Source: Pseudoduganella aquatica (GTDB lineage: Bacteria > Pseudomonadota > Gammaproteobacteria > Burkholderiales > Burkholderiaceae_D). Taken from it: a stretch of DNA of 64,000 nt. Positions 1 through 8,280 of the stretch are shown in pieces. The notes under the pieces were generated by a model, which did no database searches, was not told the DNA's origin, and worked only from the letters and a program-made list of their open reading frames with translations. Where the stretch lies: assembly GCF_009857595.1 (NCBI RefSeq), contig NZ_WWCU01000016.1, positions 1 through 64,000 of the forward strand. The letters run 5' to 3'. The stretch's first letter is position 1, and each line of letters starts with the position of its first letter. The position numbers and the translations under genes were made by a program.

Positions 1-3
1 GGC

Positions 4-858
4 CTACGCGGCCTGGCTGCCGGCGCCTGCCGCCGCGGCCGCAACGCCTGCGCCGCCTGCCGCGCCCGCACGCATCCTGGCCGCAAAGGTAGGCTGCGCC
101 GCCAGCCAGGCCGCGTAGGCCGCCTCCTCCTCCACCACCACATAGCCGCGCATATTGGCGTGGCCGATGCCGCACAGCTGCGCGCACATCACCTCGAAGC
201 GCCCGGTGCGGGTGGGCGTGAACCAGAACGAAGTCACCATGCCCGGCACCATATTCATGCGGGTGCGGAACTGCGGCACATAGAAATCGTGCAGCACATC
301 CTGCGAGCGCAGCAGCACCTTGACCGGCCGGTTGAGGGGAATGTGGATTTCCTGCGTGTCGACCAGCACGTCGTCCTGGCCGTTCGGGTCCTTGGCGCTC
401 ACGCCGAAGGGGTTTTCAGGGCTGATGTGGCTCACGTCGGTCTGTCCCATGCGGCCGTCCTTGCCGGGCAGCCGGTAGTGCCATTGCCACTGCTGTCCCA
501 TGACCTCGAACTGCATGGCGTCGGCCGGCGCAGTGATCAGCTTGGCGTACACGTCCAGCCCCGGCGCCAGCATCACGACGATGCCCACCGTGGTCACGCC
601 GATCAGCCACCACTCCAGCTTCTTGCTGCCATGCTCGGCGGACGCGCGCACGCCGTCGCGGTGACGGAACTTGATCACCGCGTAGGCCACGAACAAATTG
701 ATAATGACGAAGATGGCGGCCGTGATGCCCAGCGTCAGCATGAGCGCGTCGTCCATTGCCTGCCAGTTCGACGCCAGCGGCGTAAGCCACCACGGACTCC
801 ACAAGTGGAACGCAAGCGTACCCACCACAATGAGGATCAAAGCCAGTGCCAAAGCCAT
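4..858 (-). CDS. coxB: Cytochrome c oxidase subunit II
   Basis: CuA-bearing subunit of a heme-copper terminal oxidase, 284 aa. It passes electrons from cytochrome c to subunit I at the inner membrane. Hydrophobic segments lie at about residues 2-20, 39-62 and 83-100. The aromatic patch GQQWQWHY is at 121-128. The CuA ligands are visible: H190 (in DVLHDFYVP) and C225, C229, H233, M236 in CAQLCGIGHANM. There is no fused cytochrome c domain; the C terminus is an Ala/Gly-rich tail. A G-rich stretch just before the ATG may serve as ribosome binding site. The stop lies at the window edge, so subunit I may follow outside. The intact CuA set favours cytochrome c over quinol as electron donor. Confidence 0.93.
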   Translation of the reverse strand: MALALALILIVVGTLAFHLWSPWWLTPLASNWQAMDDALMLTLGITAAIFVIINLFVAYAVIKFRHRDGVRASAEHGSKKLEWWLIGVTTVGIVVMLAPGLDVYAKLITAPADAMQFEVMGQQWQWHYRLPGKDGRMGQTDVSHISPENPFGVSAKDPNGQDDVLVDTQEIHIPLNRPVKVLLRSQDVLHDFYVPQFRTRMNMVPGMVTSFWFTPTRTGRFEVMCAQLCGIGHANMRGYVVVEEEAAYAAWLAAQPTFAARMRAGAAGGAGVAAAAAGAGSQAA

Positions 859-951
859 AAGCCGCCCCCCGTTTGCGAAATGCTTGTCAAATGCTTCGCT
901 TCAAGCCATGCCCAGCAACATGCTCAAGGAACCACGCAACAACGGTGTGTC

Positions 952-1443
952 TTACGGCTTTTCCATCATGCGGTAAATATAGGCGGCCGACATGCCGAAC
1001 AGCGCATGGCAAATGGCCGTGGCCCAGCCGCGCATTTCAGCAAACCACGAGAACGCGCCGGACATGCCATAGAAGTTCAGCACATACAGCACCAGCCCGA
1101 ACACGGCGCCGGCCAGCAGCACCATGCCGGTGCTGGAGTCGAGCTGGAAGGGCGCGATGATCGCCGCCAGCATGATGCCGAAGGCGATGCCGAGGATGTA
1201 GTGCACGGCCAGCGCCGCCACCAGGATGCCAAGCGCATAGCCGGTGGTTTGCAGCGCGTCCCAGCCGAGCACCATGGCGGCGACCATATGCGTCACCTGC
1301 CACGGGTCGCGCCCGCCGGCGATGGCGGCCCAGGCCACTTCCAATACCATGAGGATACCGCCGGCGCCGAAGCCGGCTACCGCTGCGGCCGCCCAGTCAG
1401 GCTGGCGCGCCACCCAGCGGTGCGAGTGCAAATGGAGTTCCAT
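952..1443 (-). CDS. Four-helix integral membrane protein of unknown function
   Basis: A 163-aa protein with about four transmembrane segments, a histidine-rich N terminus (MELHLHSH) and glycine-rich helices. I do not recognise the family. The start at 1443 is chosen because GGGAG lies 7-10 bases upstream; an in-frame start at 1557 would add a non-hydrophobic leader with no ribosome binding site. It lies 93 bp upstream of coxB on the same strand and so probably belongs to the same respiratory operon. Its job there (assembly, or a small oxidase-associated subunit) is inference from position only. Confidence 0.7.
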   Translation of the reverse strand: MELHLHSHRWVARQPDWAAAAVAGFGAGGILMVLEVAWAAIAGGRDPWQVTHMVAAMVLGWDALQTTGYALGILVAALAVHYILGIAFGIMLAAIIAPFQLDSSTGMVLLAGAVFGLVLYVLNFYGMSGAFSWFAEMRGWATAICHALFGMSAAYIYRMMEKP

Positions 1444-1543
1444 GTCCGTCTCCCTGATTTGATAGGCAGCTACGGTGGCCACCCTCGTCCAGTGTAGAAC
1501 AGATTCGCCAACATGCAATCTCGTTAAGTTTGCGCGCAAATGC

Positions 1544-1562
1544 AAAAAAAGCCGCACGCGGC
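1544..1562 (-). terminator. Rho-independent terminator of the tRNA array
   Basis: On the minus strand GCCG-CGTG-CGGC is followed directly by seven T residues, 39 bases after the last tRNA-Glu. The stem is short (4-5 bp) but GC-only. Its position fits the end of the Ala-Glu transcript. Confidence 0.6.
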
Positions 1563-1600
1563 AGCTTGATTGTCGAACAACTTGTGATGTTTGCCAGAAC

Positions 1601-1676
1601 TGGCGTCCCCACGGGGATTCGAACCCCGGTACTCACCGTGAAAGGGTGATGTCCTAGGCCTCTAGACGATGGGGAC
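1601..1676 (-). tRNA. tRNA-Glu(TTC), copy 1 (last in the transcript)
   Basis: A 76-nt cloverleaf with encoded CCA. Acceptor GTCCCCA pairs with TGGGGAC. The anticodon loop CTTTCAC gives TTC, and the T arm contains GGTTCGAATCC. Discriminator is G. It is the most distal gene of four Ala-Glu pairs. Confidence 0.97.
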
Positions 1677-1706
1677 CTGGGAACTTCCGATATATTCCTG
1701 CGCTGT

Positions 1707-1782
<76 letters not shown>

Positions 1783-1821
1783 CGGGCGCAGAAACAATGT
1801 ACTACCTGTGCAACAACTACG

Positions 1822-1897
1822 TGGCGTCCCCACGGGGATTCGAACCCCGGTACTCACCGTGAAAGGGTGATGTCCTAGGCCTCTAGACGATGGGGAC
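1822..1897 (-). tRNA. tRNA-Glu(TTC), copy 2
   Basis: Mature sequence appears identical to the copy at 1601-1676, with TTC anticodon and encoded CCA. Confidence 0.97.
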
Positions 1898-1926
1898 CCT
1901 GGACTTTCAGATATGTTCTGCGCTGT

Positions 1927-2002
<76 letters not shown>

Positions 2003-2036
2003 CGGGCGCAGAAACAATTACTACTATTGCCATTGC

Positions 2037-2112
2037 TGGCGTCCCCACGGGGATTCGAACCCCGGTACTCACCGTGAAAGGGTGATGTCCTAGGCCTCTA
2101 GACGATGGGGAC
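2037..2112 (-). tRNA. tRNA-Glu(TTC), copy 3
   Basis: Same 76-nt sequence, TTC anticodon and encoded CCA as the other Glu copies. Confidence 0.97.
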
Positions 2113-2142
2113 CTTGGAACTGCCGTTACAACTTTCCGTGCT

Positions 2143-2218
<76 letters not shown>

Positions 2219-2265
2219 TCTGGCACAGATTGTCACTACCTACTGCTTACCAGCCTTGGCGAAGC

Positions 2266-2341
2266 TGGCGTCCCCACGGGGATTCGAACCCCGGTACTCA
2301 CCGTGAAAGGGTGATGTCCTAGGCCTCTAGACGATGGGGAC
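2266..2341 (-). tRNA. tRNA-Glu(TTC), copy 4
   Basis: Same 76-nt sequence, TTC anticodon and encoded CCA as the other Glu copies. Confidence 0.97.
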
Positions 2342-2373
2342 CTTGGAACTACCGTACTGCTATCTCTGCAAAC

Positions 2374-2449
<76 letters not shown>

Positions 2450-2467
2450 GTTTGCGCGAGAGACAAG

Positions 2468-2495
2468 AGTATAGCAGAGGCTCCGTATTATGCAA
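2468..2495 (-). promoter_or_regulatory. Sigma70 promoter of the Ala-Glu tRNA array
   Basis: On the minus strand, -35 TTGCAT (2490-2495), a 16-bp spacer and -10 TATACT (2468-2473), with the first tRNA starting 18 bases after the -10. No comparable promoter is visible in the later spacers, so all eight tRNAs are probably one transcript. It lies between the gltX stop and the array, so tRNA-Glu and its synthetase gene can be transcribed separately. Confidence 0.8.
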
Positions 2496-2534
2496 ATACC
2501 CTTTTGCAACTTTGCCCCTGCTTCAAGAAATAAA

Positions 2535-3944
2535 TTACAGGAACTTCGACATGCGCGCCACAACCGTGTCGCGGCCGAAGATTTCCAGCACCGCGTCGAT
2601 GGCCGGGGTTTGCAGCTGGCCGGTCACGAGCAGGCGCAGCGGCATGGCGATCTGCGGCATCTTCAGGCCGTGCGCGGCCAGCACTTCCTTGATCATGGCG
2701 GCCAGCGCCGCCTTGTTCCACTCCACGGTCTTGCAGCGCTCGGCGAACTCGGCCAGCGCCGGCTTCACCGCATCGGTCACGTGCTGGGCCAGCAGCGCGG
2801 CCTCCGGCTGCGGCTCGCGGTAGAACAGCATGGCGGCGTCGGCCAGTTCGTTGACCGTATTGGTGCGCTCTTTCAGCAAGCCCAGCACCACCGGCAGCGC
2901 CGGCGCGCCTTCCAGCACGGCGCCGTTGGCCAGCATGCGCGGCTGGGCCAGCTCGGCCAGGCGCGCATTGTCGGCCTGCTTAATATAGTGGTTGTTCAGC
3001 CAGTTCAGTTTTTCGATATTGAACTGCGCCGCCGAGTTGCTCAGGTGCGTGCCGTCGAACCACGCGCACAGCTGCTCCATCGAGAACACTTCCTCGTCGC
3101 CGTGGCTCCAGCCCAGGCGCGCCAGGTAGTTCAGGATCGCTTCCGGCAGATAGCCTTCGGCCGGATATTGCATGACGTTGACGGCATCCTTGCGCTTGGA
3201 CATCTTGGCGCCGTCCGAGCCCAGTATCATCGGCAGGTGGCCGTACTGCGGCAGCGCCGCGCCGATGGCGCGCAGGATGTTGATCTGGCGCGGGGTGTTG
3301 TTGACGTGGTCGTCGCCGCGCAGGACGTGGGTGATTTCCATGTCCAGGTCGTCGATGGCGACGCAGAAGTTATAAGTAGGCGTGCCGTCCGGACGCGCGA
3401 TCACCAGGTCGTCCAGCTCTTTATTACCGATGGTGATGGTGCCTTTGACGAAATCGTTCCACGTCACTTCGCCGTCCAGCGGGTTCTTGAAGCGCACCAC
3501 CGGCTTGCGGCCTTCCGGAATCGCAGGCAGGATCTTGCCTTGCTCCGGGCGCCAGGTGCCGTCGTAGCGCGGTTTTTCGCCGGCTGCGGTGGCCTTGTCG
3601 CGCATCGCCTGCACTTCTTCCGGCGACGAGTAGCAGTGGTAGGCGGTGCCGGCCGCCAGCATCTGGCCCACCACTTCGCGGTAGCGGTCCATGCGCTGCA
3701 TCTGGTAGAACGGGCCTTCGTCGTGGTTCAGGCCCAGCCAGGCCATGCCTTCGATAATGGCCTGCACCGCCTCCGGGGTCGAACGCTCCAGGTCGGTGTC
3801 CTCGATGCGCAGCACGAAGGTACCGCCGAAGTGGCGCGCATAGGCCCAGGAATACAGCGCGGTACGGGCGCCGCCCAGGTGCAGGTAGCCGGTCGGGCTG
3901 GGGGCGAAACGGGTACGGACGGGAGTTGCAGGTGTGGTGGTCAT
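2535..3944 (-). CDS. gltX: Glutamyl-tRNA synthetase
   Basis: Charges tRNA-Glu with glutamate in the cytoplasm. A class I synthetase of 469 aa, the usual length for bacterial discriminating GluRS. The HIGH-type motif is in [12 protein letters not shown] (residues 14-25) and the second signature KMSKR is at 247-251. IEDTD at 47-51 belongs to the Rossmann-fold active site. The C-terminal half is the helical anticodon-binding domain. It lies just upstream of an array that encodes its own substrate, tRNA-Glu, on the same strand. No ribosome binding site stands out before the ATG at 3944. Confidence 0.97.
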   Translation of the reverse strand: MTTTPATPVRTRFAPSPTGYLHLGGARTALYSWAYARHFGGTFVLRIEDTDLERSTPEAVQAIIEGMAWLGLNHDEGPFYQMQRMDRYREVVGQMLAAGTAYHCYSSPEEVQAMRDKATAAGEKPRYDGTWRPEQGKILPAIPEGRKPVVRFKNPLDGEVTWNDFVKGTITIGNKELDDLVIARPDGTPTYNFCVAIDDLDMEITHVLRGDDHVNNTPRQINILRAIGAALPQYGHLPMILGSDGAKMSKRKDAVNVMQYPAEGYLPEAILNYLARLGWSHGDEEVFSMEQLCAWFDGTHLSNSAAQFNIEKLNWLNNHYIKQADNARLAELAQPRMLANGAVLEGAPALPVVLGLLKERTNTVNELADAAMLFYREPQPEAALLAQHVTDAVKPALAEFAERCKTVEWNKAALAAMIKEVLAAHGLKMPQIAMPLRLLVTGQLQTPAIDAVLEIFGRDTVVARMSKFL

Positions 3945-4032
3945 TTCTGAATGAATGCGAATTGATTAGACGGGTATTTTAACCCGGCAAAGCCTATATA
4001 CTCGAACCACACCAATAACAAAGGACGCCGCC

Positions 4033-5481
4033 TTGAACTCACATGCCCGCACACACGCCCGCCTGTACACCGCCATCGCACTGCTGAGCGCCCTGCCCGC
4101 CTATGCCGCAGACGCCGGACTGGAACAGCGCATCGCCAGCATAGAACAGGGCCTGCTGCCCGCCATTACCCTGGAAGGCGCCGCGCCCGCCAAGCGCAAG
4201 CTGGCCGATGAAATGGCGCGGCTGGGCGTGCCGGGCGTGAGCATTGCCGTGATCCACGGCGGCGAGGTGGAATGGGCCAAGGCCTATGGCGCCGTCACGC
4301 CGGGTGGTGCGCCGGTGACCACGTCCACGCTGTTCCAGGCGGCCTCCATCAGCAAGCCGGTGGCCGCCATGGGCGCGCTGAAGCTGGTGGAGGAAGGCAA
4401 GCTGGAGCTGGACCGCGACGTCAACAGCTACACCACGCTGTGGAAGCTGCCCAAGGACGCCGACAACAGCGCCGTCACGCTGCGCCAGTTGCTGTCGCAC
4501 ACGGCGGGCACCACGGTGCACGGCTTCCCCGGCTACGCGGCCGGCGCGCCGGTGCCGACGCTGGTGCAGATACTGAACGGCGCCAAGCCCGCCAACACCG
4601 GCGGCGTGCATGTGAACGCGCGGCCGGGCAGCCGCTGGCGCTATTCCGGCGGCGGCTACCAGGTGGCGCAGTACGTCATGGTGGAGCGCAGCAAAACGCC
4701 GTTCACCGAACTGATGCAGGAAAAAGTATTGAAGCCGCTGGGCATGGCCGACAGCACTTTCGCCCAGCCCTTGCCGCCGCAGCTGCTGGCGCGCGCGGCC
4801 CTGCCGCACCAGCGCAGCGGCAAGCCGGTGGCGGGGGGGCCGCACACCTATCCGGAGCAGGCCGCGGCGGGCCTGTGGACCACGCCGTCGGACCTGGCCA
4901 AGTTCGCCATTGAAACGCGGCGCGCGGCTGCTGGCCAGTCCAACGCCGTGCTGTCCCAGGCCATGACGCATTTGATGCTGACGCCGGTCATGCAGGACTA
5001 CGGGCTGGGCCTGGGTATCTCCGGCGACGGGCAGTCGCAAAGCTTCGGCCACGGCGGCTCCAACGAGGGCTACCGCGCGCGCATGGCGGCGTACACGGAG
5101 CGCGGCGACGGCATTGTGGTGATGACCAACGGCGACGGCGGTTCGGAACTGGCCGATGAGCTGGTGCGCGCAGTCGCGGCGGAATACGGCTGGCCGACCA
5201 TGGGGAGCAAGGTGCGCCGCAATGTGCCGCTGAAGGAGGAGGCGCTGGCGTCCCTGCCGGGCAAATATGTGATTCCGGGCGCGGGGGATTTCACCATCCG
5301 GCGCACGGGCGGCGGGCTGGTCGTCGAACTGCAGGAAGGCGCAAGCGAAACGCTGCTGGCGGCGCCCAGCGGCAGCTATTTCGTGCAGTCGAGCGAGGCG
5401 GAGCTGGTGTTCACCGGCAAGGACGGCGGGCGCTTCACGCAAGGCTCGTTTGACATGCCTTTTACCCGCGCCAAGGAGTAG
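4033..5481 (+). CDS. Serine beta-lactamase-fold hydrolase (class C/esterase type), exported
   Basis: A 482-aa penicillin-binding-protein/beta-lactamase-superfamily hydrolase. Residues 1-26 form a signal peptide ending in AYA, so the enzyme is probably periplasmic. Catalytic S105 and K108 form the SxxK motif (SISK). The second motif is YSG at 204-206 in place of YxN, and the third is HGG at 340-342 in place of KTG. These variants are common in esterases and peptidases of this fold, so antibiotic hydrolysis should not be assumed. The start is TTG at 4033: AAGGA lies 7 bases upstream, and the nearby ATG is out of frame. A possible -10 TATACT is at 3997-4002. Confidence 0.85.
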   Translation: MNSHARTHARLYTAIALLSALPAYAADAGLEQRIASIEQGLLPAITLEGAAPAKRKLADEMARLGVPGVSIAVIHGGEVEWAKAYGAVTPGGAPVTTSTLFQAASISKPVAAMGALKLVEEGKLELDRDVNSYTTLWKLPKDADNSAVTLRQLLSHTAGTTVHGFPGYAAGAPVPTLVQILNGAKPANTGGVHVNARPGSRWRYSGGGYQVAQYVMVERSKTPFTELMQEKVLKPLGMADSTFAQPLPPQLLARAALPHQRSGKPVAGGPHTYPEQAAAGLWTTPSDLAKFAIETRRAAAGQSNAVLSQAMTHLMLTPVMQDYGLGLGISGDGQSQSFGHGGSNEGYRARMAAYTERGDGIVVMTNGDGGSELADELVRAVAAEYGWPTMGSKVRRNVPLKEEALASLPGKYVIPGAGDFTIRRTGGGLVVELQEGASETLLAAPSGSYFVQSSEAELVFTGKDGGRFTQGSFDMPFTRAKE

Positions 5482-5531
5482 CGCCGCAGCGGCGGGTTCA
5501 CGTGGGGCCACGCAGCTTGCGCGTATGGCAT

Positions 5532-5567
5532 GTAGGGCGGGTTAGGCGCGGGGCGCCGTAACCCGCC
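5532..5567. repeat. REP-type palindrome, single copy (convergent junction)
   Basis: Arms GGCGGGTTA (5536-5544) and TAACCCGCC (5559-5567) enclose an inner GGCGC/GCGCC stem. The left flank GTAG matches the copies near 15.3 and 33.0 kb. A degenerate GGCGGGTT at about 5490 may be a decayed partner. It lies between the convergent serine hydrolase and DUF4399 genes and may help end transcription. Confidence 0.8.
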
Positions 5568-5580
5568 ATCATCCGGCACC

Positions 5581-5979
5581 TTATTTGACGGTAACCGAAA
5601 TAGTCTTGCTCCCATCCGGTCCATAGGACTGGTGCGCGCCGTTGGCGAACTGCATGGTCAGCTTGTACTTGCCGGGCGGCAGCGTCACTTCCGCTTCGGT
5701 CTGGCCTTTGCCGAAATGGAGGTGCTTTTCATCGAAAGGCACGGACTCGCCCGCCTTGATGCTGCCGCCGTTGATGATGAGGTGATGGTGGCCGGTATTG
5801 GCCGCCATCTCCCCCGCCGGCTTGACTTCCATGCCGCTGACGGCGAACTTCACCTTGAACGGACTGCTGACCACCGCGCCGTCCGCCGGCTCGGCGAACG
5901 ATACCGTTTGCGCCGCAGCGCCCAGGCTGATGCCGCCCAATACCAGCGCCGCGATGGCGCGCTTCACGTTTGCGTACAT
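5581..5979 (-). CDS. DUF4399-type exported protein
   Basis: A 132-aa protein with an N-terminal signal peptide (cleavage near residue 23, AAAQ) and one small domain. The histidine-rich core TGHHHLIING with later HLHFG and GKYKLTMQF is characteristic of DUF4399. The function is unknown; the histidine clusters suggest metal binding, which is inference. The start at 5979 has GGGAG upstream; a longer in-frame version lacks a signal peptide. It is the last gene of the mrp-Ycf48-like-DUF4399 run. Confidence 0.8.
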   Translation of the reverse strand: MYANVKRAIAALVLGGISLGAAAQTVSFAEPADGAVVSSPFKVKFAVSGMEVKPAGEMAANTGHHHLIINGGSIKAGESVPFDEKHLHFGKGQTEAEVTLPPGKYKLTMQFANGAHQSYGPDGSKTISVTVK

Positions 5980-5999
5980 GTCATCTCCCGTCGAGTGAA

Positions 6000-7055
6000 C
6001 TACTGCTTGCCGAGGATCGGCCCTGCGTATTTCATCACCAGCCCTTTCGGCCCCACCGCCCAGCCCACTGCAGGCGAAGCGAAACCGACCGTATTCATGG
6101 GCGTATCGTCCAGCACCGTCCAGCTCCTGCCGCCGTCCTTGCTGTAGCCGGAACCGGCCAGGCCCGCCGCGACGAAGGAATCCGCCGCGCCGCGCACCGG
6201 CATCACCGCCGACATATAGCCGGCGGGCAGGATGGGCGCCGCCGTCCACGTCGCGCCGCCGTCTTCTGTGCGGGCGCCGTTCACTGCAGCCATGTTGACT
6301 TCCTTATAGTCGCCTCCCGCCGCGATGCCCACGCGGCCGTCGCGGAAGCCCACGGAAAAGATGCCGCGCGCCGCCGCGCCCGCCGGAATCGGCACGGCCG
6401 ACGCGCGCCAGGTGCGGCCACGGTCGGACGAATGGAACACGCGCGCGTTCTGCGCGCCGCCGGTCGAGAACCAGGCGTCGCTGCTGCCCGCCACGGTCAA
6501 ACAGGTGCCGCTGGCGGCAAACGCGCCTTCGGCCGGCTGCGCCGCCAGCCCTTGCGGGTCGGACACGGGCTGCCAGGTGGCGCCGCCGTCCGACGTCAGC
6601 AGCACCTGGAAGGCGCCCTTGACCGGGTCGCCGAACATAATGCCGTTCTTCGCATCCCAGAAGGCAATCGCGTCCCAGAAGCCCTGCTCGTCAGGATTGG
6701 TCAGCTGCAGCTGCCAGCTCGCGCCGCCGTTCGTGGTGCGGTAGATGCGCGACGCGGCGCCCGGGCCGGCGCTCATGATCACGGCGGTGTTGGCGTCCAC
6801 CGCGTGGATGTCGCGGAAATCCAGCTTCTCGGCGTCCGGCACCTGCATGGCGGTCCAGCTGGCGCCGTCCACCGTGCGCAGCACCGTGCCCTTGGCGCCG
6901 CTGGCCCAGGCCACCGTCTCGCTGACCACGGACAAGCCGCGCAGCTCGACGGAAACGCCGCTGGCCTGCGGCATCCAACCCGGCGCCGCCTGCGCCTGCG
7001 CCGCGATCAGCGCCGCAGCCGCCAGCGCGCCCAGTCCCGCCGCGCGCTTAATCAT
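6000..7055 (-). CDS. Ycf48/BNR-like beta-propeller protein, exported
   Basis: A 351-aa protein with a signal peptide (to about residue 23) followed by repeated blades carrying the BNR/Asp-box signature SxDGGxTW: TTNGGASWQ, TSDGGATWQ, SSDRGRTWR, TEDGGATWT and SKDGGRSWT. This is the fold of Ycf48/HCF136-like and sialidase-like proteins. No sialidase catalytic set is evident, so a scaffold or assembly role is more likely than glycosidase activity. Its ATG overlaps the 3' end of mrp by 8 bases, indicating translational coupling. Confidence 0.8.
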   Translation of the reverse strand: MIKRAAGLGALAAAALIAAQAQAAPGWMPQASGVSVELRGLSVVSETVAWASGAKGTVLRTVDGASWTAMQVPDAEKLDFRDIHAVDANTAVIMSAGPGAASRIYRTTNGGASWQLQLTNPDEQGFWDAIAFWDAKNGIMFGDPVKGAFQVLLTSDGGATWQPVSDPQGLAAQPAEGAFAASGTCLTVAGSSDAWFSTGGAQNARVFHSSDRGRTWRASAVPIPAGAAARGIFSVGFRDGRVGIAAGGDYKEVNMAAVNGARTEDGGATWTAAPILPAGYMSAVMPVRGAADSFVAAGLAGSGYSKDGGRSWTVLDDTPMNTVGFASPAVGWAVGPKGLVMKYAGPILGKQ

Positions 7056-8136
7056 TCTTGATGACGATGCTAGGGAACTTGCTGGTCATGTCCTTGGCCC
7101 TTTCAGCCACTTTTACCGCCACTTTGCGGGCAATTTCCTTGTAGATGGCGGCAACAGGACCATCCGGCTCGGCCACCACGGTAGGCTTGCCGGAGTCGGT
7201 CTGCTCGCGGATCGCCATGGTCAGCGGCAGCGAGCCCAGGTATTCGGCGCCGAAGTCGGCGCACATCTTGGCGCCGCCGCCTTGACCGAAGATATGCTCC
7301 TGATGGCCGCAGTTCGAGCAGATATGCGTGCTCATGTTCTCCACCACGCCCAGAATAGGGATGCCCACCTTCTCGAACATCTTCAAACCCTTGCGCGCGT
7401 CCAGCAGCGCGATATCCTGCGGCGTGGTAACGATGACGGCGCCGGTGACCGGCACTTTCTGCGACAAGGTCAGCTGGATGTCGCCGGTGCCGGGCGGCAT
7501 GTCCACGATCAGGTAATCCAGGTCGCGCCAGTTGGTCTGCTCCAGCAGCTGCTGCAAGGCCTGGGTCACCATCGGGCCGCGCCACACCATGGGCTCGTCC
7601 GGATCGATCATGAAGCCGATCGACGACACCTGCACGCCGTGGTTTTCCAGCGGCTCCATGGTCTTGCCGTCCTTGCTTTCCGGACGGCCGCTGATGCCCA
7701 GCATCATGGGCTGCGAAGGGCCGTAGATATCCGCATCCAGCACGCCGACCGACGCGCCTTCGGCCGCCAGGGCCAGGGCCAGGTTGACCGCCGTGGTCGA
7801 TTTACCAACACCGCCCTTGCCCGAGGCCACGGCGATAATATTTTTCACATTCGGCATCAGCTTCAGGCCGCGCTGCACCGTATGCGAAATAATCTTGCTG
7901 TATACATTGGCGGACACCTTGCCCGCGCCCGGCAGCGCCTGCACGGCGCCCTCCACGCTGGCGCGGATGGCGGCCAGCTGGCTCTTGGCCGGATAGCCCA
8001 GCTCGATGTCGAAGCTGACGTCGGCGCCGTCCACCTTGAGGTTGCGCAGCTCTTTCGAGGCGCAGTAGTCCTTGCCCGTGTTCGGGTCTGTAATTTTAGA
8101 CAATGCCGCTTTAACGTCTTCTACCGTGATGCTCAT
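7048..8136 (-). CDS. apbC: Iron-sulfur cluster carrier protein ApbC/Mrp
   Basis: A cytoplasmic P-loop ATPase that carries and delivers [4Fe-4S] clusters. It is 362 aa: an N-terminal MIP18-like domain (about 1-85), then the Mrp/NBP35 ATPase domain. The deviant Walker A GKGGVGKST is at 106-114, and the cluster-binding pair C273/C276 sits in CSNCGH. The start at 8136 has GGAG 6 bases upstream. It is divergent from metG, an arrangement common in betaproteobacteria. Confidence 0.95.
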   Translation of the reverse strand: MSITVEDVKAALSKITDPNTGKDYCASKELRNLKVDGADVSFDIELGYPAKSQLAAIRASVEGAVQALPGAGKVSANVYSKIISHTVQRGLKLMPNVKNIIAVASGKGGVGKSTTAVNLALALAAEGASVGVLDADIYGPSQPMMLGISGRPESKDGKTMEPLENHGVQVSSIGFMIDPDEPMVWRGPMVTQALQQLLEQTNWRDLDYLIVDMPPGTGDIQLTLSQKVPVTGAVIVTTPQDIALLDARKGLKMFEKVGIPILGVVENMSTHICSNCGHQEHIFGQGGGAKMCADFGAEYLGSLPLTMAIREQTDSGKPTVVAEPDGPVAAIYKEIARKVAVKVAERAKDMTSKFPSIVIKND

Positions 8137-8237
8137 GTGAATCTCCGTAAGTGATCCCGCAGTCTAGCGCAAAATAGACAGAAAAACAGCGCGCCGCCGC
8201 CATGCCGGGCAACATGCGCTGCGCACGGGCCGCCAGC

Positions 8238-8246
8238 GCTGGTAAA
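8238..8246 (+). promoter_or_regulatory. Extended -10 element upstream of metG
   Basis: TGGTAAAAT matches the extended -10 form TGnTATAAT with one mismatch, 34 bases before the metG ATG. No -35 is recognisable, as is usual for extended -10 promoters. Confidence 0.45.
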
Positions 8247-8280
8247 ATGCTCTTTTTCCCACCAACAAAGTGCATCAATC

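Noticed and set aside
4033..5481. Calling the serine hydrolase an AmpC beta-lactamase
   Set aside because: Motifs two and three are YSG and HGG rather than YxN and KTG, so esterase or peptidase activity is at least as likely.
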